From Nematostella vectensis (lineage: Eukaryota > Cnidaria > Anthozoa > Actiniaria > Edwardsiidae), in NCBI RefSeq assembly GCF_932526225.1, contig NC_064037.1, forward strand, positions 8,972,203-9,036,202: DNA of 64,000 bases, written 5' to 3'. Shown piece after piece: positions 30,213 to 42,200 of the stretch. Under the pieces are notes generated by a model. It searched no databases, had not been told where the DNA came from, and saw nothing but the letters and a program-made list of their open reading frames with translations. The translations under genes and the position numbers were made by a program. Numbering within the stretch: the first letter of the stretch is position 1; each line of letters opens with the position of its first letter.

Positions 30213-33200
30213 CTATTTTTTACTTCGTTCTTCAATTGGGAAATTTTCCTGCTTCTTACATTCTTCCTCGACCGGCAAAGGAAGAGAAAGTTTTGTCTCC
30301 TTGCATTCTTCCTCGACTGAGAGTTGAGTTGGTACAATCAACTCTTCTTCGACCGGCAAAGATAGATGAGATCTCGTCTCCTGGATTTGGGGACTTGAAT
30401 CCTTGTCGCCCTTGAGGTCTCCTCCTGCAGACTTCGGCTTTGAGTTCTCCTCTTGGACTGGCGCCGGAAGAGATGTAGGGTCGACTGTAACACAATGCTG
30501 GCCGGTTTCCTGTGCGGGAGGGATCTGGGGATCAATTTGATTCTGGGCTTCAGGGATTTGGACAGAGGCACCTGAGAAAGAGAAACGATTCAAATAAGTC
30601 GGAGTAGTAGTGGCAGGGTCTTCGCTTAGCATACCTGTTCCACACTCGATCCATGGTGAGGTAAACATAATATTTTTACGTGTAAAATCACTTCATGTTT
30701 TAGCATCGAAGCATCCGTTATTAAAACGAGAGTTAAACAACGAAAAAGTGCCCAAGACAAGTGCCCTATCTTTAATGATGTCTAGAGTACTTAATAATGG
30801 CAGCCATTCCTTTTGCAGTTGTTTTTTATCCAGAGATCTTTTGTTCTTAGTATCGAGTTGTCTGTAATATCGAGACGTCCTTACGACGAGACTCGTCGGT
30901 AATAATCATACCTTCTTTGCCGATGGCAACATTTTTTTCACCAACAATAACCGTTTCTGCGTGGTGGATGTGGGTGTTGTAGACAGTTGAGGCTGAAAAT
31001 AGACAATGCCAGAGTAAATTTCACAAACCTAAAAATTATACTCCCAGAGTCATGGTGTATTGTGTAAACGTGCACCAGTTTTGTGAACTTGGTTTTAAGT
31101 TGCACTGGGTGTTGAGGCGTACTTGCGTGCAATGGGTGTTGACATGTAATTAATGTAGAGTGTACTGAGTCTAAAGGTAGACTGGATGATAAAGTTAAAG
31201 AAATACTGTTTCGATATCCAAAAAGATGTAACTAGGTGTGTTAGGGTGTATTGGGTGTTAAGGGTTAGATAATGGACGCGAGTGTTCTATGGGATTAAGG
31301 GCATGAATTAACAAAAATCTGCGAGTGAGCAGCACACGAGCGGACATTATATAACTTTCTTAGAAAATTAACACTGACACGAGACATTTCGAGACATGCC
31401 TTCGTACTAGATGTCAGTGGCAAATCAACATCATTAGATGCAAAACAATAAAAATAATATCTTACTGTCGAAGGCCATTGTATGGTTGTCAACATCATTA
31501 GGCAATACTGACAGGTCAGTTTTCTGCGAATGAAACTAGATTTCTCGCTCTGTTGAAATTCTAGTCATCGCTGCAAGACTCGAAGCAGGAGCGCTTGATT
31601 TTTCCGTCCCCGGAAAAGAAAGCGCGCGGTTTTAAAAAAACATTCGGCAAAAAAAAGTAAGCAAAGAGAAACGGGAACGAATACCCCATCAAAAACACGA
31701 AAAAGGATAAACCGAAAAGGATAAACCGAGGTCTTCAGGTGATATTTCTTTGCTTCCATCGCTGAGCTATGTTGAAATATTTATGAATAACTTTGATATT
31801 AGCAAACACAATTAACATTGTATTTTTGCTTTCTTTTTTTCTCCAGGATGTGAAGTAGTTGAGAATTTTGAATAACAGGGACATTACAGTGAGGTTTGTA
31901 GTTAATAATATATTAGTAGTTATCTACTTAGTGATTAATATTCCCTAAGTTGCAACTTTGTTTTCATTGTTTTCCTCCAGGATAATCTGTGTGATAATGT
32001 ATATAGGTAATTGTTAAGATGTAATGAGTGTCAAGGTCAGTTAAAGGTCAGGGTAAATGTGCGCTGATTGTAGTTAAATGTGTAATGAGTTAAACCATAG
32101 GTGAACACTTCAAGATGGGTACAGTAGAACTTAGAATTTTCTAGATCAGGCTGAATAGTTTCTTATAAATCGGGGTACCCTTTGAAAGGCAGTTAATGTT
32201 CTTAATTGATTCTTTTTTTTCATATACACTGAACAATAACAGTCACTATTTAGGATGCCTGCTGACTTTAACAATAATAACAACCACAATGCTGAACACA
32301 ACAGATAAGCCAATGTTGTATTTGATTATAATATGCAATGCACCATGTATGAAAAACATTTTTTTTTGTCAACCGTAAATCATATACTAAATTGTCTCCA
32401 CGTGTTATATTTTCTACAGAAGGGCTTCACAGAAGTTTTTAGAATTTTGGCAATCAACATTTGAGTGATATTTCAAATGAAAACCTATTTTCCCCATCAG
32501 GCTAAGTACTTCCTTTTATAAAGGTGCCTAAAACGCAAAATTTCAGCCTGTAGGTTCTTAATCTGTAGTTTCTTATATGCGGGTGTTTACTGTACTAATG
32601 AGAGCGGAAAGCATCACCTGTCGGGCCGGTGATGCTATCTGCTGGCGGTCCATCGGCCATGGCAGTGCCATCACGTCTCTAAACCAGCAACAAATGTCAG
32701 GTTAGCACTTACGTGACTCTGGAAAATTGCTCAGTATAAAAATAAAACACTCTAGATAAACAAGACTGTTGACACGATGTAAGTAACGCGCCATATAACA
32801 CAGAACCACAGAGAGTACTAAATAAACTGCCAGGAAATGTTTACAGTATTTATTTCAACCAACGACGGAATCCTTCTAGTTATGAATTTCTTGTCAATCA
32901 AAGTAATGATTCTAGCACGCTATCGCTTTCTTAAAACTTTGTATTGGTGGCCACGGTAGCGCGGAACGCATATAACGTGGGGGCACAGTACAGATAGAAT
33001 GCATACGTCTTTTTAACTTTCTTTCGTTCTCTGATGTTCCGATCGCCGTTATTGTTGTCTTATTTTGGGAGATGCCAAATGGTAAACACTAAGCTTCCAG
33101 GTTCTCTTCACCAAAAAAGATGGATGTATTTCTCCGACGTTGGATCCGAATATCACAAAACATAATGGATTAAAAGGATTACTAATAATATTTCTCATGA

Positions 33201-36200
33201 CAAAACCCCTTTAATTAATCACATCTCATTTGATTAATACCATATTCTAGAATTTAAAAATTACAAAAGTTTTACCTTTTTGGGAATTTCTTTTCCATAA
33301 CTGTTATTTTTTCTCATCTTCTCTATCACTTTCTAAGTACAGTGAGAAAAGAGACAAAGACAAGACAAAGGCGGAGATAGTTTGAATATGCAATAATCAA
33401 AACATTAGGTCAGGAGTGTATTCGGGATTCTTTACAGGGGATTCTACTTTTAAGAAATAGTAAATAGCCTGCTAGCCGGCTCTCGGGAGATTTGGGATTC
33501 CTGTGGTTACCCGAATCTCCGGAGGGCCGGCTAGCAGGCTATAGTAAAAAAAAAATCTGTTTTTTCTATCAACCACCACGCAAGGGGATACGCTCCACTT
33601 CGACTAGAAAAACACGTACTTCCCAGTTACGTCTTGACTTCCTGCAGAAAAGAGACGCATTTCCAAAAATGTACATGCCCCGCCGAGCTCGCGAAATAGC
33701 AACGCACAAACGATTCCTCGAAGAGAGGTATCCGATCTTTGCTTCTTTTTCTGGACTGCTACGCACAAGGGAAAGAAGAATGATTTCGTTTTCACGACCC
33801 TGAAAAAAATTCAATCTCATCAGAGGCGCGATAAGTACTCTCCCTCCCCCCCGCCCATCCCATCCCACCCTACAATCTACCATCTCCAACTCATTGCTGA
33901 AGTTAATTTCGACTTTGCAAATTAATATATTGCTTATGTCATTAATATGGAGGCGTGTGAAGTAACTCAAATTGCAACAAGGGACAACTGAGAAGGGGAA
34001 TGGCCAATTTAATGAATTTCCGATTACGTAACAATCTCTGATGATTTTTAACGGAAAACGCGAAAACAATTAAAGGCAGTGTGTCTATTGGAAGTTTCTT
34101 TGATGATGTGACTGATAATTTAGAGCGGATGGCCTGTTAAATAGCGCTTATTCTAATAAATTATTTTGCCTCTTGCCGGCTGCCCATCGGCCCTCTGGAA
34201 GTAAACTGGTGAGAATGCCGCAAAACCACTTTACATAGTGTAATAGTATCTCAAAAACAGACAAATGCGGTATCCCTCTATAGACCCCTGGTATAGTTTG
34301 CCTATCATCTTATAAACCGACAAATTCGTACCCATCCATAGATCCCTTAATAGTTTGCTTTTAAATTGTTGTTGTTATTGCTAGTCCAACCTGAAATGAG
34401 TCGATTGTGGTGATCTCGATGTCTATTCGTTCCTCATTCTCGATGGGGTTCAAACGACTTTTGATGTTAGACACCTGTAAATGTAATTTCTATCATCAAC
34501 CACAGTGAATACGAATATGATAGGATAGAAACAGGATTAACAGAATATCTGAATAGTACGTCTCTTTTTGTGCGGCGTTTTAAGAGTATTACCCCTACCT
34601 CCCCCCTCTCTCTTTGAATAAAGAAACAACCCTTCCTATAGTTTAACCCTAGACTTGACTAGTCCCGAAATGCTTAGGACATACCTGCCCCCGGTAGGAG
34701 CAAAGGATGGTTATTTCCTCCGGTTTGACACCATTCTGTATGAGGAACTTGGCTGTTTCCACTATCTGCTCCGCCTCGAAGTCATTCTTGTAGCTGTGCG
34801 AAGTCTTTCTGGTGGACTCTTTGCGGGTATGATTGATGAAGAACATCGTCTTCTCCATGCAATCTAGAGGGGAGTTTTTATCTACAAGCTGTAAGTCAGA
34901 CGGTTTGGTCAGTATACTTCGAGTGGTGCAGCATCGCACAGCATACCGTTAATAATCGAAGTACCAGGAAGCTTACTGAAGTTTTCATCCCAACAACCCC
35001 AGGGACTTTAAAAGCTAACAACACGGATTCAGGGAAGTTACATCAACAACATAAGCGATGGAGAAGAGAGAGAATCTCCCGTCTGAGACGTGCGCTTGTG
35101 AAAATACCATGGAAATCATTTACAATACACCAAAAACTGGAAATCGACTCTGCCGTCTTTAATAAGACTTCTTCAGGGCAGACTGAAGAAGGTGAATCGT
35201 TACAAGAATATTTACATCAGGATAGTGGCGCGAGACGCAGAAACATTACAACTGACAAAAACGCGCATTTTCTAGAATAGCGCGCGCTATGGATAAAAAG
35301 AATTTACACATCTCTACGTGCGTTCCTACTACAAAAAAAGTCATCACTATTAAGACCCCGCGGGTAGATAGACTTAAGCCGATAAGCCCACTGGCCTTCC
35401 CTTTCCCTAAGCTGAGCCTCAGAGTTACACTTATCTATAAGTTGTACCATAACATTAAGACCTAAATGATTATCGCAATGAAAATGTTGATAGATAAGGT
35501 CATCCTTAACTCTTTCACTAACCGGTAAACTAGGGTGCTTATTTAACCTACTTTTATGATTATTAAAACGCTTCCTAAAACTATTGATAGTAGACCCTAC
35601 GTATTGCTTGCTACACATAGAGCAAGTAATTAGATAAACAACAAAATCTTCTATAAATAGAAGGGTACGTAAGTTGTCTGCTGATGGATTTATAGATGAT
35701 AAGACTCTAGATTATCTTATCATCAATGGTAAAACTAGGGTAGGTCGATTTTATCTCCTTCCTAAAATACATAAGAAGGGTAACCCAGGTAGGCCAGTCA
35801 TATCGGGGTGTAATACTTGCACTGAAAAGATATCTGAGTTTGTAGATTATCATATTAAGGATTTGGTGCCATCTATACCATCCCATATTAAGGATACTAA
35901 ACATTTTCTTAATATAGTGAGGGATATGGGAACTTTACCTCAGGGGGCTATCTTAGTCACAGCAGATGTGGTTGGGCTTTACCCCCACATACCCCATGAT
36001 GAGGGGTTGGAGGCTCTTAAAGCCGCTTTGGACAAACGTGGTAAGTTAACAGGTAATTATATTCCATTGTCCTGAAGAATAATAACTTAGTATTTAATAA
36101 GAAGCATTATTTACAGGTATTAGGTACGGGCTATAGGTACTAGAATGGCACTATCATATGCTAATCTTTTTATGGCTAAAGTGAAAAAGAAAATCATAGA

Positions 36201-39200
36201 CTCTTCTCCAGTTAGGCCTTATTTGTGGCGTAGGTATATCGATGACATTTTCATGATCTGGACTGAAGGTGAGGACGCTCTGAGAGAGTTTATGGCTCAC
36301 ATGAACTCTATACATAGAACTATAAAATTTACGTTTGAGTGGTCTACTAGTCAGGTAATTTTTTTGGATGTTTCACTTACTCTTAGGGATGGGTTTATCT
36401 CTACAGATCTTATAGTAAGCCTACTGATAAGCATCAATATCTGACGTCTTACAAGCAGACGTCCTGTCATCCGTCTGCTTTTAAGAAAGGCATTCCTTTT
36501 GGGCAGGCACTACGTATTCGTAGGATATGTTCGGAAGACTCTTCTTTCGAAAAGAGGGTATTAGAGTTACAAGTTTATTTAGTTGATAGGGGTTATGACA
36601 GCAGGTTTGTCGGGAGGGAAGTTGACCGGGTTAGACGTATTCCTAGGGACGACACATTGAAAGACAGGCGTAAAGGTAAGAATGATCGTGTACCTTTTGT
36701 AGTCACTTTTCATCCAGCTTTACCTTATTTACCTGGTATTCTTAGTAATTTACAGCCAGTTCTAGAATCTTCTAGTAGATGTAGGGGTGCTATTGGTAGG
36801 GTACCTATGGTGGCTTATAGGAAACCTAGGAGTTTAAAGGATATGTTGGTGCACTCCTCTCTTAAAGAGGATAGTACTCAGGTTAGAGGTTGTGGTAAGT
36901 GTGGCGGTAAAAGGTGTAGGGTGTGTAACTTTCTTAAGACAGGGCGGGAGTTTCGCAGTACAGTTACTAATAAGAAATAAGTCATTAATTTTGACTTGGA
37001 CTGTAACTCAGATTTTGTTGTTTATCTAATTACTTGCTCTATGTGTAGCAAGCAATACGTAGGGTCTACAACTTATAGATAAGTGTAACTCTGAGGCTCA
37101 GCTTGGGGAAAGGGAAGGCCAGTGGGCTTATCGGCTTAAGTCTATCTACCCGCGGGGTCTTAATAGTGATGACTTTTTTTGTAGTAGGAAACCACGTAGA
37201 GATGTGTAATTTCTTTTTATCCATAGCGCGCGCTATTCTAGAAAATGCGCGTTTTTGTCAGTTGTGATGTTTTGGCGTCTCGCGCCACTATTCTGATGTA
37301 AATAAGCTTGTAACGATTCACCTTCTTTAGTCTGCCCTGAAAAAGTCTTATTAAAGACGAAAATTTGGCAGAGTCGATTTCCAGTTTTTGGTGTATTGTA
37401 TTCATTGTTCTGATACGAGATCGCGACAGTTTGGGCTTTTTGATTCTATGGAAATCATTTAAATAGACTAAGGAAATTTTGACACGTTTGTAGCCTCTAT
37501 CCAGTTGTTATTTATATTCCTTGAGAATATTGAGAGAGTTCTATGTAAAGGTTATTTCAAATGAATCAACGCCGGTAAATAATTATTAGTTTTAGCATAT
37601 TACGAGGGGAATTTAGTGATTAAATGTCCCCGCAACCGAGGGATTATTAGTTGAAGCCTCGACGCAGCGGGCGGATCACCGAGGAAATAAACTCGCAACT
37701 ACGAGTAATATTAGGTTTGAGACCACCACATTGTCACGAACCTCAAAATTAAACATAGTTGATTTACATAGTTGCTTTACATATCTAAAGTTTAGTTCTT
37801 TGACGTCATAAGCACGCATGCGTACAGCAATCAAAATCATCCCACATGGATCTAATCTAACATTGTTTAGGTATCACAAGATCAAATACTATGGTATCTT
37901 GGCGTAGGGTCTATTCATGGGCTAATCAGGAAGCTGGCCTCTACTTGTTTCCCTGGTGGAAACTAGAAGACAAGCATCTTGGATTTCTCTCAAGCACTGA
38001 TGTAGAGGAAAAATTAGATTCTTTTGTCTTTTTCTAAATTTCCCTCAGTCTAAGTTTTCCTCATCATTAATACATGAGGGAAATTTAGAACCATCTATTG
38101 TTTTCGAGGGAATTTCGCTAGTAATCGTCCCTCGGAAAACAAAAGAATCCGAGGTGATCATAGTATTACACTTTTTGAGAGGGGGGGGGGGGGGGAGGTA
38201 TCCGTATGAGTCGCTTAATTTTGGGAGGCGCTTATGCGAACAATTATTTGGTTTAGACTAACCTCCGTCCTTGTCCTCAGGTCTTCGTAGATACCGAGCT
38301 CTCTCAAGAGATCTGCAAACTCGTCCCTCATACGGCCTTGATACTTTAACTGCGTGTACCTAAAAATAAATAATATCAGCGTTCCATAAAACGGAACACC
38401 ATAACGAGAAACGCTCTTATAATGGACACTTTCTTGCGCCCCGATTAAGGATTCTTCAATCAAACGCTATATAAATCCTCGATTAGACGGACACCTGATA
38501 TGATGTTAATTGTACGTATATCTTACGGTATCTCTCCCTTGATAAGCCTCTCAAACATGGACACGTCAAGGTTGTGTTTGAGGCGAAGCTTGATAAAGTG
38601 GACCTGTGGACGCAGCTGTTGATGGTCGCCAATCATGATCAGGTGCTGAGTGCATGATGGGATCACGGATACAAGCTGAGGTTCAAGGATTTCTGCAGCC
38701 TCCTCAACAATCATTACACACGGACGAATTAGCTCTGGAGATAATAATAGTGTCATGAGATTAGTGATGGGATATTCAAGCTGATGATTGGTCGGGTTTT
38801 CTCAACAATCATAACAAACGGACGGATTAGCTTTAGCAATTATGATGTTATGAGATTATAAGGAAGGATATATGCAGTCTATGAGATTGATTGATACATC
38901 CCTCTAAACAATCATTACACATAGAAAGATTTTGTCTGGAAATAAGGGGTCATTTTAAGATTCATTTTGGGATATACAAGCTGAGATTATTGCAGCCTCC
39001 TCAACAATCATAAAACACGGACGGATTTTATTTGCCATGAGATAATTTTATTGAGAATATTAAAGCTGGAGACTAATTTTTATGAGTTAATGTGTGGTAC
39101 AGGGGTAAGGAACAAAAATACAAGTAGTATAGTATGCACCGAATTAGCCCCGTTTTGGGGGCGGAATACTTATTTTTAGGCGGAATACGTAATGAGCCTT

Positions 39201-42200
39201 TGTTGACACAGGTGGTTCTTTGTTGCCGACCATTTAATGTGCGGTACAGAGGTAAGAAACAAAAATAAATGTATGACCAAATATTCTCACTGGACTCACA
39301 GTATGATATATAGGGTAATACCATGATCACCTCAGATTCTTTTGTTTTTTGAGGGACGATTACTACCGAAATACCCTCGAAAACCTGCAGCGTTTATTCA
39401 TTACGATTTTATTACTTTTTATTATTATATTTCATTTGTATTATTTTCATTATGATATCTTTCCCCAGGTTATATTTGTGCGTTTGTTTATCAGCGTTTT
39501 TCTTGTTGTACTCTCTGACTTGGCGCTGCCTTTACCCTCCCTTAATGCTATTGAGCTTTCCTACAAAGGCTCCGTCAGGTCTCCTTCCAATAAATTGTGT
39601 TGAGCACAATAAGAACACTGAGAACATATGAACCTTGTCATTGGCGTAGGTTTGGTTTTCAAAGAGACCAAACTTAAAAGTCTCGTCTACCGAATAGGTA
39701 ACGTTTTATAACCCTACCTAGCCATTCTGCTCTGATAGCGGCTCCTGTCACGGTCATACCGATTACTTTGGCTTCTCTCAACACGTCGATGTGATGTCTA
39801 TCCAACAACTCTTGTCTCTCGTGCTTTTTCTGGCAAAATAATGCTTTGATCAAGATAGCAACATCCTCTACTTATTTTCCTACTCTAAAAGATAAATGGC
39901 ACACATAAGGGGAGCCCCATTAAACCATTAGTGAGTCGAAGAAAAACCCTTACTACGAAATAAAAACGTACCGTAAATCATGAAAAAAGAAACTCGCACA
40001 TGCCTCAGCTGATAGTGGCTCGTTTCTATGGGAGTGTTCACGAGGGAGGGTGACCCTAGGTAGTAGGGTTAACCTACATAGTAGTGTTTCCTTAATCTAT
40101 TGCTCATCCCTGTTCGTTTATCATGAGAGATGGAGTTACCCTAGGTAGTAGGGTCACCTTTTGTTTACATAAGCCCATGTGAATGCACAAAGTAGGGATA
40201 GCCCAGGGGCTAGGGATACGTTTGTTTTTCCATACACGCAATGTACTGTGGTCGCGGGATGAGCCCGCGAAGCTTGCTCTTGAAACGAAATTCAAATTCA
40301 ACCCCATGTATGGTGCCCCTTAGAGGTTAGGGACTAGGGGAACCCTTCTCTCATGTGAAATGCCCCTACAGTCATGATTTTGATCATGTATAATAATATG
40401 AGTATAATGTGCTCCTTATACATTGATGGTGTAATTTCGTAACATGTTTTCTTTAGCTGTGCATCATATTTGCACACCCTTATCACATTTATACGGATTT
40501 GCCTATGGTTTTTGCCAAGTAAGATATTTAGTAATGCAATCCATATGTCACTCATTGAGTTCTGCATACCTGTGTGAATATATTAACAAGCGTCTCAAAG
40601 TCTTCACTAATTTGCCGGTAATGTTTGTAATGTAAGGCGTACATCAGTTGGATCTTTTCTTCTTGTCCAAGTTCCCAGATGTTTCCAGCATTCAAAATGC
40701 TTCTGAAATGGGCTCCAAAACCTATGAATATGCATTGATATTGTTGTGTAAATTGTTGTGCTTATTGAATAAAATGTTGCTAAATTAACTGCTTTTTTTT
40801 ATTCATACAACCTGAAACTTTTAAGAAATATTTATTTATTTTCCATCAGCTATTGTTAAACTCGGGACTGCTTTGATAAGTCTTTGTAACACTATTGACC
40901 CCAGGGATGTACCCAGGATGTACCCAGGATCTTTAGCCCTTTGTACAGGGTGGTGAAGAGGGGGGGCCCATCACGAATCACGAAGTTATTTTTCAGACTT
41001 TCACGAATCACGAATTTAAAAAAGAAGCTTTCACGAATCACGGTTTTAACTTTTGCTTTTCTCATGAATATATGATTTAAATATACAATCACTTGAAGAT
41101 TCAGTGCATTCAATGCAGTTTAACCGACAAATCTGTTCAATAGGACAACGCTGCGGTTGATCCACTTATCAGTTAAACTAACACACAATGACATGATTGT
41201 TTACTTTTACTTATAAATGTATGAATAATGACGCGAAAAATACCGTTACAACCGATACGAAGTGATTATTCTACAGCTCCTGTCAAGCGAAGTTGAGCAC
41301 TGTTTTGCAGTGACTCTCGTTGTAAGACTTCCACTGGAATATGTGATTTAATATATGTATATTTAGCTTGAAGAAGGGGCACTTGCACGCTTGCTGGCCG
41401 CTTTTCAGACAATAGAAAATCACGAGTCCGTCAAAACTGACCTGGATTTATGTTACTTAACCAATCATACTTAAGATAAAACAATAGCGCTGTCAAGTAT
41501 TGGTGGAGTAGTGTCACACAAACTAAGACACTTGATACATCGGATATTAAACTAGCACAGCAAGAGGTCAACAATCTAAACAAAGGTCATGTTTATTCGG
41601 AAATCTCTTACATGTATTCGTGTTTTAACTATTGTCGGCGTCAACGGTCACGTTTCACGAATTTAGCCATGCGAAATCACGAGTCACGAAAGTAAAAATA
41701 CCCCAATCACGGATCACGATAGAGTACTCAATCACGAATCACGGGTTTATGTTTAGGCTTTTCACGAATCACGGGTTTAATTTAGGGTCAATCACGAGAA
41801 TACTCTTCACCACCCTGTTTGTAGCCTACTTCAGGGCCACTATTGACAGCATACTGCCCAGCATAGTCCCAAGAGGGACAGAATCGAGTTATGAAGTAAG
41901 TAATGACATTTGGGTGGGGGTTCATACTTTGAACTTACGTTCGGGAGGGATGGGTGGTAATTGTCGAGTCGCTTCTTCACAAATTTCACTCTTTTCCTCA
42001 TTTTCTATAGGAGTATCTCCTATCGTATCTTCTGCTGCATCCTCTGCTGCATCTTCTGCTGCTTGTCTCTCCATGTTTTCATGAGATGGCTCCAAAACCA
42101 AACTATTGCTAATATCGTCGGTGTCTTCGCCAACATCAGATTTAGGCCTGGATAAAGGGGATATTATTAGTATTTTAGACGGAAAGGAATCCCATATCTG

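Larger units (their letters stand above)
35123..37447. mobile_element. Penelope-like element, copy 2, with inverted 5' segment
   Basis: It is bounded by a 14-bp target duplication, ATGGAAATCATTTA, at 35109-35122 and 37448-37461. Its left 0.5 kb (35123-35646) is the 3' end of the element on the minus strand. The rest (35647-37447) is the plus-strand element from the RT fingers to the 3' terminus. Both outer ends therefore carry the same terminal sequence as inverted repeats. The plus part has lost the GIY-YIG core by deletion near 37070. It lies in intron 19 of the helicase gene. Confidence 0.9.

Noticed and set aside
33540-33620. Extension of helicase exon 22 to a stop codon (ending LVEVERIPLRGG)
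   Set aside because: A strong donor (GGGAA/GTACGT) lies earlier, and the three following exons join with agreeing phases. An alternative transcript that reads through cannot be excluded.
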